Part shown: in pieces, positions 1 through 9,480 of the stretch
Numbering within the stretch: the stretch's first letter is position 1
Layout: the number at the start of each line of letters is the position of its first letter
NCBI GenBank assembly: GCA_963828215.1
Contig: CAWHFO010000060.1
Location: 248,001-312,000, forward strand
Source: CAVTJL01 sp963828215
GTDB lineage: Bacteria > Pseudomonadota > Alphaproteobacteria > Geminicoccales > Geminicoccaceae
DNA length: 64,000 nt
Reading direction: 5' to 3'
Translations under genes and position numbers: made by a program
The notes under the pieces: model-generated
Database searches by the model: none
The model's input: the letters and a program-made list of their open reading frames with translations, nothing else
Told to the model about the DNA's origin: nothing

Positions 1-1661
1 TACGCGACCGCGCGGCCGCGCTCGAGAGCCTGCCGCCGGCCTCTCGGGAAGGCCTGCCCCTCTATGGCGTGCCCTTCGCCGTCAAGGACAATATCGACGT
101 CCTGGGCTTCCCCACCACCGCCGCCTGCCCGGCCTTCGCCTACACGCCCGAGCGCTCCGCCACCGTCGTCCAGCGGCTCCTCGACGCCGGGGCGATCATG
201 GTCGGCAAGACCAATCTCGACCAGTTCGCGACCGGCCTCGTCGGCACCCGCACGCCCCATGGCACCGCCCGCAACCCCTTCGATCCGGACTGGCTGCCGG
301 GCGGCTCGAGCTCCGGCTCGGCGGTCGCCACGGCCCGCGGGCTCGTCAGCTTCGCGCTCGGCACCGACACGGCGGGCTCTGGCCGGGTGCCGGCCGGCTT
401 CAACAACATCGTCGGCCTGAAGCCGACACGCGGCCTGCTGCCGACCACGGGCGTCGTGCCGGCCTGCCGCTCGCTCGACTGCGTCTCTGTCTTCGCGCTG
501 ACGGCGGCGGACGCCGCGACCGTCGCGGCAGTCGCCGCCGGCCCGGACGACGCCGACCCCTACAGCCGTAGCGGCGAGGTTTCTTCGCTCCCCGACTGGC
601 CGGGGCTGCGCCTCGGCACGCCGAGGCCGGATCAACGCGTCTTTTGCGGCGACGCGATCGCCGAGCGGCTTTTCGCCGACGCGCTCGACCGGCTGGCAGG
701 TCTCGGCGCCAGGGTCGTCGAGATCGACTTTTCCCCGTTCGCCGAGACGGCGGCACTTCTCTACGAGGGGCCGTGGGTCGCCGAGCGGCAGGCGGCGGTC
801 GGGGATTTCATCGCCGCCCATCCCGACGATGTCTGGCCCGTGACGCGGGCGATCGTCGCCGGCGCCGGAGGCCTCACCGCGACCGAGACGTTCAAGGCGA
901 TGTACCGCCTCGAGGCGCTGCGGCGCCGGGCGGCCCTGACCTGGCGGTCGGTCGATGCGCTCTGCCTGCCGACCAGCCCCACCATCTACCGCGTGGCCGA
1001 GGTCGAGGCCGAGCCGCTGCGTCTCAACAGCACTCTCGGCACCTACACGAACTTCGTGAATCTCCTGGACCTGGCCGCCCTGGCGCTGCCGGCGGCATTC
1101 CGCCCCGACGGCCTTCCCTCGGGCATCACGCTCGTGGCCCCGGGCTTCACCGACCGGGCGCTCGCCCGTCTGGGCCAGGGCTGGCAGCGGGCGCTGGGCC
1201 TGCCGCTCGGCGCCACCGGCGCCGGCCTCGACTCGGCCGAGCCGACGCTGCCGGAGGCCGCGGACGGGATCGATCTCGCGGTCGTCGGCGCCCATCTCAC
1301 CGGCGAGCCGCTCAATCCCGAGCTGCAGGCGCTGGGCGCCCGGCTGATCGAGACCACGCGCACCTCCGCCAGCTACCGGCTCTTCGCCCTGTCCGGCACG
1401 CGGCCGGCCAAGCCCGGGCTGGCGCGCACCACGGCCGGGGGCGCCACGATCGAGGTCGAGGTCTGGCGGCTCTCCGCCGCGGCCTTCGGCCGGTTCGTCG
1501 CCGCCGTGCCGCCGCCGCTGGCGATCGGCACGCTCGAGCTCGCGGACGGCCGCCGGGTCAAGGGCTTCGTCTGCGAGCCGGTGGGGCTCGAGGGGGCGGA
1601 GGACATCACGGCCCATGGCGGCTGGCGGGCCTGGCGCCGCGCCATCGGCGTCTCGGGCTGA
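1..1661 (+). CDS. atzF: Allophanate hydrolase (5' end outside the window)
   Basis: The enzyme hydrolyses allophanate to ammonia and CO2, normally the second step of ATP-dependent urea breakdown after urea carboxylase. The frame is open from base 3, so the true start lies upstream of the window. The amidase-signature core shows the catalytic Lys (YGVPFAVKDNID), the Gly/Ser-rich GGSSSGSA stretch and TDTAGSGR, giving the Ser-cisSer-Lys triad. The last ~140 residues (from LAVVGAHLTGEPLN) match the extra C-terminal domain that separates allophanate hydrolases from ordinary amidases. The carboxylase partner would be expected upstream but cannot be seen. No frameshift is apparent. Confidence 0.92.
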   Translation, partial: RDRAAALESLPPASREGLPLYGVPFAVKDNIDVLGFPTTAACPAFAYTPERSATVVQRLLDAGAIMVGKTNLDQFATGLVGTRTPHGTARNPFDPDWLPGGSSSGSAVATARGLVSFALGTDTAGSGRVPAGFNNIVGLKPTRGLLPTTGVVPACRSLDCVSVFALTAADAATVAAVAAGPDDADPYSRSGEVSSLPDWPGLRLGTPRPDQRVFCGDAIAERLFADALDRLAGLGARVVEIDFSPFAETAALLYEGPWVAERQAAVGDFIAAHPDDVWPVTRAIVAGAGGLTATETFKAMYRLEALRRRAALTWRSVDALCLPTSPTIYRVAEVEAEPLRLNSTLGTYTNFVNLLDLAALALPAAFRPDGLPSGITLVAPGFTDRALARLGQGWQRALGLPLGATGAGLDSAEPTLPEAADGIDLAVVGAHLTGEPLNPELQALGARLIETTRTSASYRLFALSGTRPAKPGLARTTAGGATIEVEVWRLSAAAFGRFVAAVPPPLAIGTLELADGRRVKGFVCEPVGLEGAEDITAHGGWRAWRRAIGVSG

Positions 1662-1797
1662 GGAGAGCCCGCCTCCGTCGGCGCCGCCCGACGGCTCCAT
1701 CGCCAGGCGATGGGGCGACCGCGACGGGCATCCGACCTATGATGCGCGGCAGGATCGCAATAGGGCGATCCCGTGCCCGCTCGGAGGCGCCCATCGC

Positions 1798-2217
1798 ATG
1801 ATCCAGCGCGCCTTGGCCATCCTGATCCGCGACGGCCGCGTACTCCTCGGCCGTCGTGCGCCCGACCGCGACGTCCGCCCGGACCGCTGGGACCTGATCG
1901 GCGGCAAGCGAGACCCCGGCGAGACGCTGGAGGAGGCGCTCGCTCGCGAGATGCGGGAGGAGATCGGGGTCGTCCCCACCGCGTTCCGCTTCCTCGAGGT
2001 GGTGCCCGAGCCCGACCCCGAGCGCCACGGCCCGGGCACCTATCACCTCTACCTCGTGACCGCCTGGAGCGGCGGCGAGCCCGTCATCCGGGACGCCGAG
2101 CACACGGCCCTCCGCTGGCTCACGCCCGACGAGGCCTGCCGGCTCCCGGACCTCGGCCACGACGGCTACCGCAGGATATTTCGCGAGATCGCCGAGACGG
2201 CCGGCGAGAGGCCCTGA
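1798..2217 (+). CDS. Nudix hydrolase
   Basis: A 139-residue Nudix-fold pyrophosphohydrolase that probably cleaves a nucleoside diphosphate linked to another group; the substrate cannot be told. The full Nudix box GX5EX7REUXEEXGU is present near residues 39-61 (GKRDPGE, then REMREEIGV), so the metal-binding glutamates are intact. I chose the ATG at 1798 because GGAGG at 1783-1787 sits 10 bases upstream; the longer reading frame extends back into non-coding-looking sequence. It follows atzF by about 135 bases on the same strand. A MutT-type nucleotide clean-up role or a NADH/ADP-ribose type are both possible. Confidence 0.85.
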   Translation: MIQRALAILIRDGRVLLGRRAPDRDVRPDRWDLIGGKRDPGETLEEALAREMREEIGVVPTAFRFLEVVPEPDPERHGPGTYHLYLVTAWSGGEPVIRDAEHTALRWLTPDEACRLPDLGHDGYRRIFREIAETAGERP

Positions 2218-2409
2218 CCCGCCGATCCGGACAGGCGGAGGGATGCGGCCGGGAACAGCCGGGGGAGCGCGATCCGGCCGGCCGATGCCCCTCCGGGAGC
2301 GCCCGGTCGCCGCGGCCGCCCTATCGCTAACGGTCGCCGCCCGTCGCTTGCTAAGCTCAGGGCCGGGTCGGGCGATCGCATGCAGCCCGCTACGGGAGGC
2401 CCACCGACC

Positions 2410-4752
2410 GTGAGTGCCGCGGACACGCTCGACGCTCCGCGCCTGCTGCCCAGCCCGAGCCGGCTCGGGCTCGTCTGGGCGGGTGGAGCGTTGGTCATCG
2501 GCACCGCGGCCTGGGCGAAGGGCGCTGCCGGCACGGCAGCTCTGGTCTGGGCCGGCGGGATCGTTCCGGTCCTGGTCCTGCTGACCATCGACATCGGCCG
2601 CAGCCTCCGCAAGGGCGAGGCCGGGGTCGACGTCATCGCCGCCCTCTCGATGGCGGGAGCGCTGCTCCTCGGCGAGCATCTCGCGGGCGTCGTCATCGCG
2701 CTGATGGTCGCCGGTGGCAGCGTCCTGGAGGAGGTGGCCGAGCGCCGGGCCGCGCGAGAGCTGACCGCTCTGCTCGACCGTACGCCGCGCACGGCCCACC
2801 GCGACCAGGACGGCGCGCTCGAGGATGTCCCGGTCGAGGCGATCCGGCCGGGCGACCTTCTGCTCGTCAAGGGCGGGGAGCTGGTCCCGGTCGATGGCCG
2901 GGTCGAGGGCTCGCCGGCGCTGATCGACAAGTCGACGCTCAGCGGCGAGGCCCTGCCGGTCGAGCGGGCGGTCGGCGAGCGCATCGGGAGCGGCACGACC
3001 TCCGTCGGCCCGCCCTTTCTCCTGCGCGCGACGAGCACGGCCGCCGCGAGCACCTATGCCGGCATCGTTCGGCTCGTGGCGGCGGCGCAGGCCGAGAAGG
3101 CGCCGTTCGTGCGCCTCGCGGACCGCTGGGCCATGATCATGCTGCCCTCGACGCTCGGTCTCGCGGGCCTCGCCTGGCTGATCTCGGCCGACCCGGTCAG
3201 AGCCCTCGCGGTCCTCGTCGTGGCTACACCCTGCCCGCTCATTCTCGCCGCACCCGTGGCCATCGTCGGCGGGATCTCGGCCGCCGCCCGCCGTGGCGTC
3301 CTCTTCAAGGGTGGTGGCGCGCTCGAGACCCTCGCTCGCGCCCACACCGTCATGTTCGACAAGACCGGAACGCTGACGACCGGCATGGCCCGCCTCGAGG
3401 CGATCGAGACCGGCCCGGGCCGGGCGCCCGAGGATGTCCTGAGGCTGGCCGCGGCGCTGGACCAGTCCTCCCAGCACGTCATGGCCGAGGCGATCGTCCG
3501 GGCGGCCCGGGATCGGGGGCTGGCGCTCACCGTGGCGACCGATGTGCAGGAGGCGCCCGGCACGGGCCTGTCGGGGCGGGTCGAGGGCCACGAGGTGCGG
3601 CTCGGCAGCCTCGCCTACGCCTCGGGCGGGGAAGAGGTCCCGGACTGGGCCGACCGGGTCCTCGCCCGGGCGGCGCGGGACGGTGCCTCCTCTGTCTTCG
3701 TCGCGATCGACGGTGCCCTCGCCGGGGCGCTGGTGCTCGCCGACGAGATCCGTCGCGAGACCCCCAGGGCTCTGCGCGCCCTGCACCGGGCGGGCATCCG
3801 GAAGATCGTGATGCTGAGCGGCGATCGGCTCGACGTGGCCGAGGCCGTGGCCGCAGCGCTCGGGGTCGACACCGTGCTGGCGGAGCGCAGCCCCGCGGAC
3901 AAGGTCGACGCGGTGCGGGCGGAGCGCGCCGAGGGCGTCACCGTGATGGTCGGCGATGGCATCAACGACGCACCGGCCCTCGCCGCCGCGGATGTGGGGG
4001 TCGCCATGGGCGCCCGTGGCGCCGGGGCGGCGAGCGAGGCCGCCGACGTGGTGCTGCTCGTCGACCGGCTGGACCGTCTCGCCGACGCCGTGACGGTGGC
4101 ACGCCGCTCGCGGCGGATCGCGCTCGAAAGTGTGGTGGCGGGGATCGGGCTCTCGGCGCTCGGCATGGTTCTGGCCGCGCTCGGGCTCCTCCCGCCCCTG
4201 GCCGGCGCCCTGGCCCAGGAGGCGATCGACGTGGCGGTGATCCTGAATGCCCTCCGTGCCGTGGGCGACGGCCGCCGTCATGTCGCGGGGCTGCCGACCA
4301 CCCAGGTGCGGAGGCTCGCGGCCGATCACCGCAGCCTGCGGCCGCTTCTCGACGATCTGAGGAGCCTGGCCGACCGGCTGGGCAGGGCCGAGGGGGCCGG
4401 GCTGCGCCAGGAGCTCGTCGCCGCCGACCGTGAGCTCAGGGAGCGCGTCCTGCCCCATGAGCGGGCCGACGAGCAGCAGCTCCATCCGGAGATCGCCGGC
4501 CTTCTGGGTGGCGACGACCCGATGGCCGCCATCAGCCGCACCCACCGCGAGATCGTCCACCTGGCGCGGCGGCTGGGCCGCCTGGTCGCCGACCTGCCGC
4601 CGGACGGCCCGCGCCCCGACGACCTGCCAGCACTGCGCCGCACGCTCTACAGTCTCGAGGCCATCCTCCGCCTGCACTTCGCCCAGGAGGACGAGATCTA
4701 CGAGAGCATCGCCACCGATGGCGAGGCCGAGGCACGGCAAGGTCAACGCTGA
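2410..4752 (+). CDS. P1B-5-type metal-transport ATPase with C-terminal hemerythrin domain (Nia-like)
   Basis: An inner-membrane ATP-driven metal exporter of 780 residues. Actuator loop (LSGEALPV), phosphorylation site DKTGTLT (Asp ~317) and hinge MVGDGINDAPAL are all present. The transmembrane metal-site signatures are TPCP (~residue 273) and QEAID (~603), the TPCP plus QEXXD pair that defines the P1B-5 subgroup; characterised members move Ni and Fe. There is no N-terminal Cys-rich metal-binding domain. From about residue 635 the chain continues into a hemerythrin-like four-helix domain (DHRSL, PHERADEQQLH, RTHREIVH, LHFAQEDEIYE), also typical of P1B-5. The GTG at 2410 is preferred because GGGAGG at 2394-2399 is well spaced; an in-frame ATG at 2380 lacks such a site. 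The metal is inferred from the subgroup. Confidence 0.88.
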   Translation: MSAADTLDAPRLLPSPSRLGLVWAGGALVIGTAAWAKGAAGTAALVWAGGIVPVLVLLTIDIGRSLRKGEAGVDVIAALSMAGALLLGEHLAGVVIALMVAGGSVLEEVAERRAARELTALLDRTPRTAHRDQDGALEDVPVEAIRPGDLLLVKGGELVPVDGRVEGSPALIDKSTLSGEALPVERAVGERIGSGTTSVGPPFLLRATSTAAASTYAGIVRLVAAAQAEKAPFVRLADRWAMIMLPSTLGLAGLAWLISADPVRALAVLVVATPCPLILAAPVAIVGGISAAARRGVLFKGGGALETLARAHTVMFDKTGTLTTGMARLEAIETGPGRAPEDVLRLAAALDQSSQHVMAEAIVRAARDRGLALTVATDVQEAPGTGLSGRVEGHEVRLGSLAYASGGEEVPDWADRVLARAARDGASSVFVAIDGALAGALVLADEIRRETPRALRALHRAGIRKIVMLSGDRLDVAEAVAAALGVDTVLAERSPADKVDAVRAERAEGVTVMVGDGINDAPALAAADVGVAMGARGAGAASEAADVVLLVDRLDRLADAVTVARRSRRIALESVVAGIGLSALGMVLAALGLLPPLAGALAQEAIDVAVILNALRAVGDGRRHVAGLPTTQVRRLAADHRSLRPLLDDLRSLADRLGRAEGAGLRQELVAADRELRERVLPHERADEQQLHPEIAGLLGGDDPMAAISRTHREIVHLARRLGRLVADLPPDGPRPDDLPALRRTLYSLEAILRLHFAQEDEIYESIATDGEAEARQGQR

Positions 4753-4760
4753 GCGACCGC

Positions 4761-6495
4761 CTAGGCCCGGCCGAGGATCAGGTCGGAGGCCTTCTCGGCG
4801 ATCGCGATCGTGGCGGCGTTGACCATCGCCTGGGGCAGGGTGGGCATCACCGAGGCATCGACCACGCGCAGGCCCGACAGGCCGCGCACGCGCAACGCCG
4901 GATCGACCACGGCATCCTCGTCCGTGCCCATCCGACAGGTGCCGACGGGATGGTGGAAGGAATTGGCGCAGCGCCGGGCGAAGTCGCGGAGACTTCTGGC
5001 GGTCCATGGCGCCCGGGCCGGGGAACGCCTCGCGCTGGCACCAGTCGGCGAGCTCGGGTGATGCTCCGATCTCGCGGGCCAGCGCCACGCCGTCGGCCAG
5101 GACGTCGACGTCGGCGGGCTCCGCCAGGAAGCCCGGGTCGATGAGCGGCGGGTCCCGGCTGTCGGCCGTGGCGAGGCGGACGCTGCCCCGGCTGCGCGGC
5201 CGCATGAGGCAGGGCGTCAGGACATAGGCCCGGCTCGGCGCCTCGCCCACGCTCGGCAGGACGAAGGGCAGCGTGACGCTCATGACGAGGATCTCGGGGC
5301 CCGGCTCGTGCGGGACGTAGAGCAGCCCCTCGCCGTGATTGTAGCGCGAGAGCGGCACCGGCCGCCGCGCCGCGTAGGCGACGCCCGCACCCAGGATGTG
5401 ATCCTGCAGATTTGCGCCGACGCCCGGCAGGTCGATCGCGACCGGGATGCCGAGCGCGCGCAGCGGGTCGGCTGGCCCGATGCCGGAGAGCTGGAGGAGC
5501 TTCGGCGAGTCGACGGCACCGGCGGCGAGGATCACCTCGCGCTCGGCCCGGACCCGCCGCGTCCGCCCGTGGTGGCTGAAGGCGAGACCGCTGCAGCGGC
5601 CGGCCTCGATGGCCAGCCGCAGCACCAGGGCGCCGGTCAGAACCGTGAGGTTGGGGCGGCCCATGACCGGGTCGAGATAGGCCGTGGCCGTGCTGTCGCG
5701 CCGCGTGCCGGCGATGCTCAGCTGATTCCAGGCGGCACCGGTCGTCCGCTCGCCGCCGATGTCGGGATTGGAGGAGAAGCCCTGGCCGACCGCAGCGGCG
5801 AGAAACGACTCGGCGACGGGGTTGCGGCCGGGTGCCTGCTCCAGCGCCAGGACATGCTGAGGCCCCTCGCCGCCATGCCACGCGTCGGCGCCGCCCGAGA
5901 AGGTCTCGGCCCGCCGGAAATAGGGCAAGAGATCGGAAAAGCCCCAGCCGGGGCAGCCGGCGGCGGCCCAGCGGTCGTAGCCGGACGGGTGGCCCCGCTG
6001 GTAGGCGAGCGCGTTGATGGCGCTCGACCCGCCCAGCACCTTGCCGCGCGGATAGGGGACGGCGCGGCCGCCCAGGGCGGGCTGCGCGGTCGTGACGTAG
6101 CGCCAGTCGACGTCGCTGCCGGAGAGCCGCGGCCAGTCCGCGGGCACGGCGATCCCGGGCAGGGTGGCCGGGCCGCCGGCCTCGAGCAGGAGCACCCGGA
6201 GATCCGGGTCGGCCGACAGGCGGCGCGCCAGGACGCACCCCGCCGAGCCTGCGCCGACGATGACATAGTCGATCCGGTCCGGGAGGGCGTCCGCATCGGC
6301 CGTCGCACCCGGCGCCTCGTCCGGCGGGCCCGCGGCGAGCGCGCTCAGCGATGCGACCGAGAGCCCGGCCGCGATCCCGGCGGTCAGGGCGCCGCGCCGG
6401 TCGATCCGCTCGCGGGCCAAGTCCTGGGCGATGGCCCTGGCCGCCTCGCGGTGGCCTCCGGCCGGGGCGGGCCTGACAGCCGCCTGCGCCTCCAT
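4761..6495 (-). CDS. GMC-family FAD-dependent oxidoreductase (choline dehydrogenase-like), frameshifted
   Basis: A glucose-methanol-choline oxidoreductase. The N-terminus carries a hydrophobic stretch after a twin Arg (DRRGALTAG), possibly a Tat signal, then the FAD Rossmann motif VIVGAGSAGCVLA and the GMC signature GKVLGGSSAINA. The frame breaks near 4994: the 5' part reads to AFPGPGAMDRQ, and the C-terminus (RDFARRCANSFHHPVGTCRMG through SDLILGRA) continues in another frame. Removing one A from AA (TT at 4994-4995) restores DRQSLRDF, the expected family sequence; the length, 3x578+1, agrees. The active-site His lies after the break. The substrate is unknown. It lies downstream of korB on the same strand. 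Confidence 0.85.
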
Positions 6496-6523
6496 GTGCC
6501 CCTCCCCTGGTCCACAGGCACCC

Positions 6524-6541
6524 CGCCGATTCTTATCGGCG
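6524..6541 (-). terminator. Hairpin between korB and the GMC gene
   Basis: A perfect 7-bp inverted repeat (CGCCGAT / ATCGGCG) with a 4-base loop lies in the 90-base gap downstream of korB and just upstream of the GMC gene. CCCC and GGGG flank it. There is no U tract on the minus strand, so it could be an attenuating or mRNA-stabilising hairpin rather than a true intrinsic terminator. Confidence 0.35.
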
Positions 6542-6585
6542 CTGGGGCGAGCCGAGGTCTCGGCGCCCTGCCGTAGCGCCCGCGG

Positions 6586-7641
6586 CTAGCGGCGGGCGGC
6601 GTTGAAGGCGTCGAGGCCCTTGGCGCCCGGACAAAGCTCGGCGTCGCCGAGACCGTTCAGGGGTACCGGCACGGTGTCGAGATGGGAATGGAGGTCCTCG
6701 GACTCGGCGTCGAGGTAGAAGAGGCCGGTCGGTATCTCGCCCGCAGCCTGCCGCTCCTGCAGGAAGGCCATGGCGGCGACACGGTCGCAAGGATCGTAGT
6801 CCCGGGCGACCTTGCGGAGGTGGAGGAGGGAGCCGTCGTGCTGGGTGACCGTCTCCAGCGCGCCCGGCGCGTAGTCGGCGGCGATGGGCTCGCGCGGGAC
6901 CATCACGTCGAGGCGGTTCACCGCCTCGTTGTGGGCGCGGACATACTCGTAGCTCTTGGTCGAGTCGGGGTGGTTGTTGAAGGCGACGCAAGGGCTGATG
7001 ACGTCGATGAAGGCGGCGCCCTGGTGGCGGATGGCGCCCATGATCAGGGGCACCAGCTGCTTCTTGTCGCCCGAGAAGCTGCGCCCGACATAGGTGGCCC
7101 CCAGGAGGAGCGCCATGCTGACGAGGTCGATCGCCGAGTCGGTGTTGGCGGCGCCCTTCTTGCTCTTCGAGCCGCGATCCGCGGTGGCCGAGAACTGGCC
7201 CTTGGTGAGGCCGTAAACGCCGTTGTTCTCGACGATGTAGACCATGTTCACGCCGCGCCTGAGGCAATGCGCGAACTGGCCGAGGCCGATCGAGGCCGAG
7301 TCGCCGTCGCCCGAGACGCCCAGATAGATGAGATCGCGGTTGGCGAGGTTGGCGCCGGTCAGCACCGACGGCATGCGGCCGTGGACGCTGTTGAAGCCGT
7401 GGCTGTTGCCGAGGAAGTAGGTGGGCGTCTTGGAGCTGCAGCCGATGCCCGAGAGCTTGGCCACCCGGTGCGGCTCGATGTCGAGCTCGAAGCAGGCCTG
7501 GATGATGGCGCCGCTGATCGAATCGTGGCCGCAGCCGGCGCAGAGGGTGGAGACCGCGCCCTCGTAGTCGCGGTGCGTGTAGCCGCGGCTGTTGGTGGGC
7601 AGGCTCGGATGGTGGAGCCGGGGCTTGGCGAGATAGGTCAC
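6586..7641 (-). CDS. korB: 2-oxoacid:ferredoxin oxidoreductase, beta (TPP-binding) subunit
   Basis: The thiamine-pyrophosphate subunit of a 2-oxoglutarate/2-oxoacid:ferredoxin oxidoreductase, which oxidatively decarboxylates (or reductively forms) a 2-oxoacid with CoA. It is 351 residues. CAGCGHDS and GIGCSSKTP carry the conserved cysteines, and GDGDSASIG...NNGVYGLTKGQ is the TPP/Mg site. The start is GTG at 7641, overlapping the korA stop by four bases (GTGA), so the two are translationally coupled. 2-oxoglutarate is favoured over pyruvate because of the two-subunit KorAB arrangement (fused gamma-alpha plus beta), but the substrate is not proven. Confidence 0.88.
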   Translation of the reverse strand: MTYLAKPRLHHPSLPTNSRGYTHRDYEGAVSTLCAGCGHDSISGAIIQACFELDIEPHRVAKLSGIGCSSKTPTYFLGNSHGFNSVHGRMPSVLTGANLANRDLIYLGVSGDGDSASIGLGQFAHCLRRGVNMVYIVENNGVYGLTKGQFSATADRGSKSKKGAANTDSAIDLVSMALLLGATYVGRSFSGDKKQLVPLIMGAIRHQGAAFIDVISPCVAFNNHPDSTKSYEYVRAHNEAVNRLDVMVPREPIAADYAPGALETVTQHDGSLLHLRKVARDYDPCDRVAAMAFLQERQAAGEIPTGLFYLDAESEDLHSHLDTVPVPLNGLGDAELCPGAKGLDAFNAARR

Positions 7642-9480
7642 GACACGGACTTCCAGAGGGGCACGACGTTCAGGGCGGCCAGCCGCCGCATCACCTCGTC
7701 GGCGATGAAGCGGGCGGTGATCGGCGTGCCGTCATAGTGCAGCACGGGCACGAACCGGGCGGGGTCGATCGCGCACTCGTTGACGAGCAGCAGGCGGAGC
7801 TGGGCGTCGCGGTTCTGCTCGACGACGAACACCTGGTCGTGGCGGGTGATGAAGTCCGTCACCTCCTCGGGGAACGGGAAGGCGCGGACGCGCATGACGT
7901 CCAGGTGGATGCCCCGCTCCTCGAGGGCGAACATGCGCCTCGCGGACGGCGGGCGCGCTCGAGCCGATATAGATGAGGCCATAGCGGGCGGTCTGGGCGG
8001 CCTCGGTCACCAGCGGCGGGGGCACGAGGCGTTTGGCGGTCTCGAGCTTCCGGAGCAGCCGCTTCATATTGTCGACGTAGACGGCACCTTCCTCGGTGTA
8101 GCGGGCCTGGCGGTCGCGCGAGGTTCCGCGAGTGAAGTAGGCGCCGCGGGTGGGGTGCACGCCGGGCCAGGTGCGGTAGGGGATGCCGTCGCCGTCGACG
8201 TCCTGATAGCGTCCGAACTCCTTGCCGGCCTCGAGCTCCGCGAAGGTCATGACCTTCCCGCGATCGAGGCGGCGGGAGTCGTCCCAGGTCAACGGCTTCG
8301 AGAGCCACTCGTTCATGCCGATGTCGAGGTCCTGGAGAACGAAGACCGGCGTCTGCAGGCGATCGGCGAGGTCGAGGGCCGTGGCCGCGAACTCGAAGCA
8401 CTCGTGCGGGTCCTCGGGGAAGAGGATGACGTGCTTGGTGTCGCCATGGCTGGCGTAGGCGGCCGAGAGGATGTCGGACTGCTGGGTGCGGGTCGGCATG
8501 CCCGTCGACGGCCCGCCCCGCTGGACGTCGAAGATCACGGCCGGGATCTCGGCGAAGTAGGCGAGCCCGATGAACTCCTGCATCAGCGAGATGCCGGGTC
8601 CCGAGGTCGCGGTGAAGGCGCGGGCACCGTTCCAGGCGGCCCCGATGACGACGCCGATCGCCGCGAGCTCGTCCTCGGCCTGGACGATGGCGAAGCGGTT
8701 CTTGCCGGTCAGGGGGTCGACCCGGTAGCGCTGACAGTGACGCTGGAACGCCTCAGCCATCGAGGTCGACGGGGTGATCGGATACCAGGCGGCGACGGTG
8801 GCGCCGCCATAGACGCAGCCCAGGGCGGCCGCGTCGTTGCCGTCGACGAAGATCCGGTCGCCGACCGCGTCCGCCGCCCGGATGCGCAGGCCGCAGCGGC
8901 CGGCGAGCTCTTCCCGGGCATGGTCGCGGCCCATGTGGAGGGCCGCCACGTTCGGCGGGATCAGCTTGTCCTTGCCCTTGAACTGCTCGGCGATCAGCGT
9001 CTCGACCTCGGCGATGTCGATGCCGAGCAGCTCGGCCAGGGCGCCCACATAGATGATGTTCTTGAAGAGCTGGCGCTGGCGCGGATCCTTGTAGGCGGCA
9101 TTGCAGATCGCCGTCAGCGGCATGCCCAGCACCGTGACGTCGCTCCGGAACCTCTCGGGCGGCATCGGCTTCGTCGAATCGTAGAAGAGATAGCCGCCGG
9201 GATCGATCGAGGCGACGTCCTGGTCCCAGGTCTGGGGGTTCATCGCGACCATCAGGTCGACCCCGCCGCGGCGGCCGAGCCAGCCGGCCTCGGTCACCCG
9301 CACCTCGTACCAGGTCGGCAGGCCCTGGATGTTGGAGGGAAAGATGTTCCGGGACGCGATCGGCACGCCCATGCGGAGGATCGACTTCGCGAACAGCCGG
9401 TTGGCGCTGGCCGAGCCCGAGCCGTTGACGTTGGCGAACTTGACGACGAAATCGTTGACGGCCTTCAGCGGCTTCGACAT
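7638..9480 (-). CDS. korA: 2-oxoacid:ferredoxin oxidoreductase, fused gamma-alpha subunit, frameshifted
   Basis: Partner of korB. Residues ~1-190 form the gamma domain (starting MSKPLKAVNDFVV, with NGSGSASAN) and ~200 onward the pyrimidine-binding alpha domain (GAWYPITPSTSM-like segment, TATSGPGISLMQEF, QRGGPSTGMPTRTQQ). Near 7935-7937 the frame slips: GLIYIGSSAPAVREA is followed, one base out of phase, by MFALEERGIHLDVMRVRAFPFPEE, the normal C-terminal domain, ending at 7638. Total length 3x614+1 fits a one-base insertion. The start at 9480 overlaps the upstream flavoprotein gene by 16 bases, showing an operon korG-like/korA/korB. A working enzyme would need the corrected frame. Confidence 0.88.

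Noticed and set aside
1606..6495. A 1,629-residue minus-strand reading frame
   Set aside because: Only its first part is the GMC oxidoreductase; beyond the frameshift near 4994 it runs antisense through the P-type ATPase and Nudix genes, a high-GC artefact.
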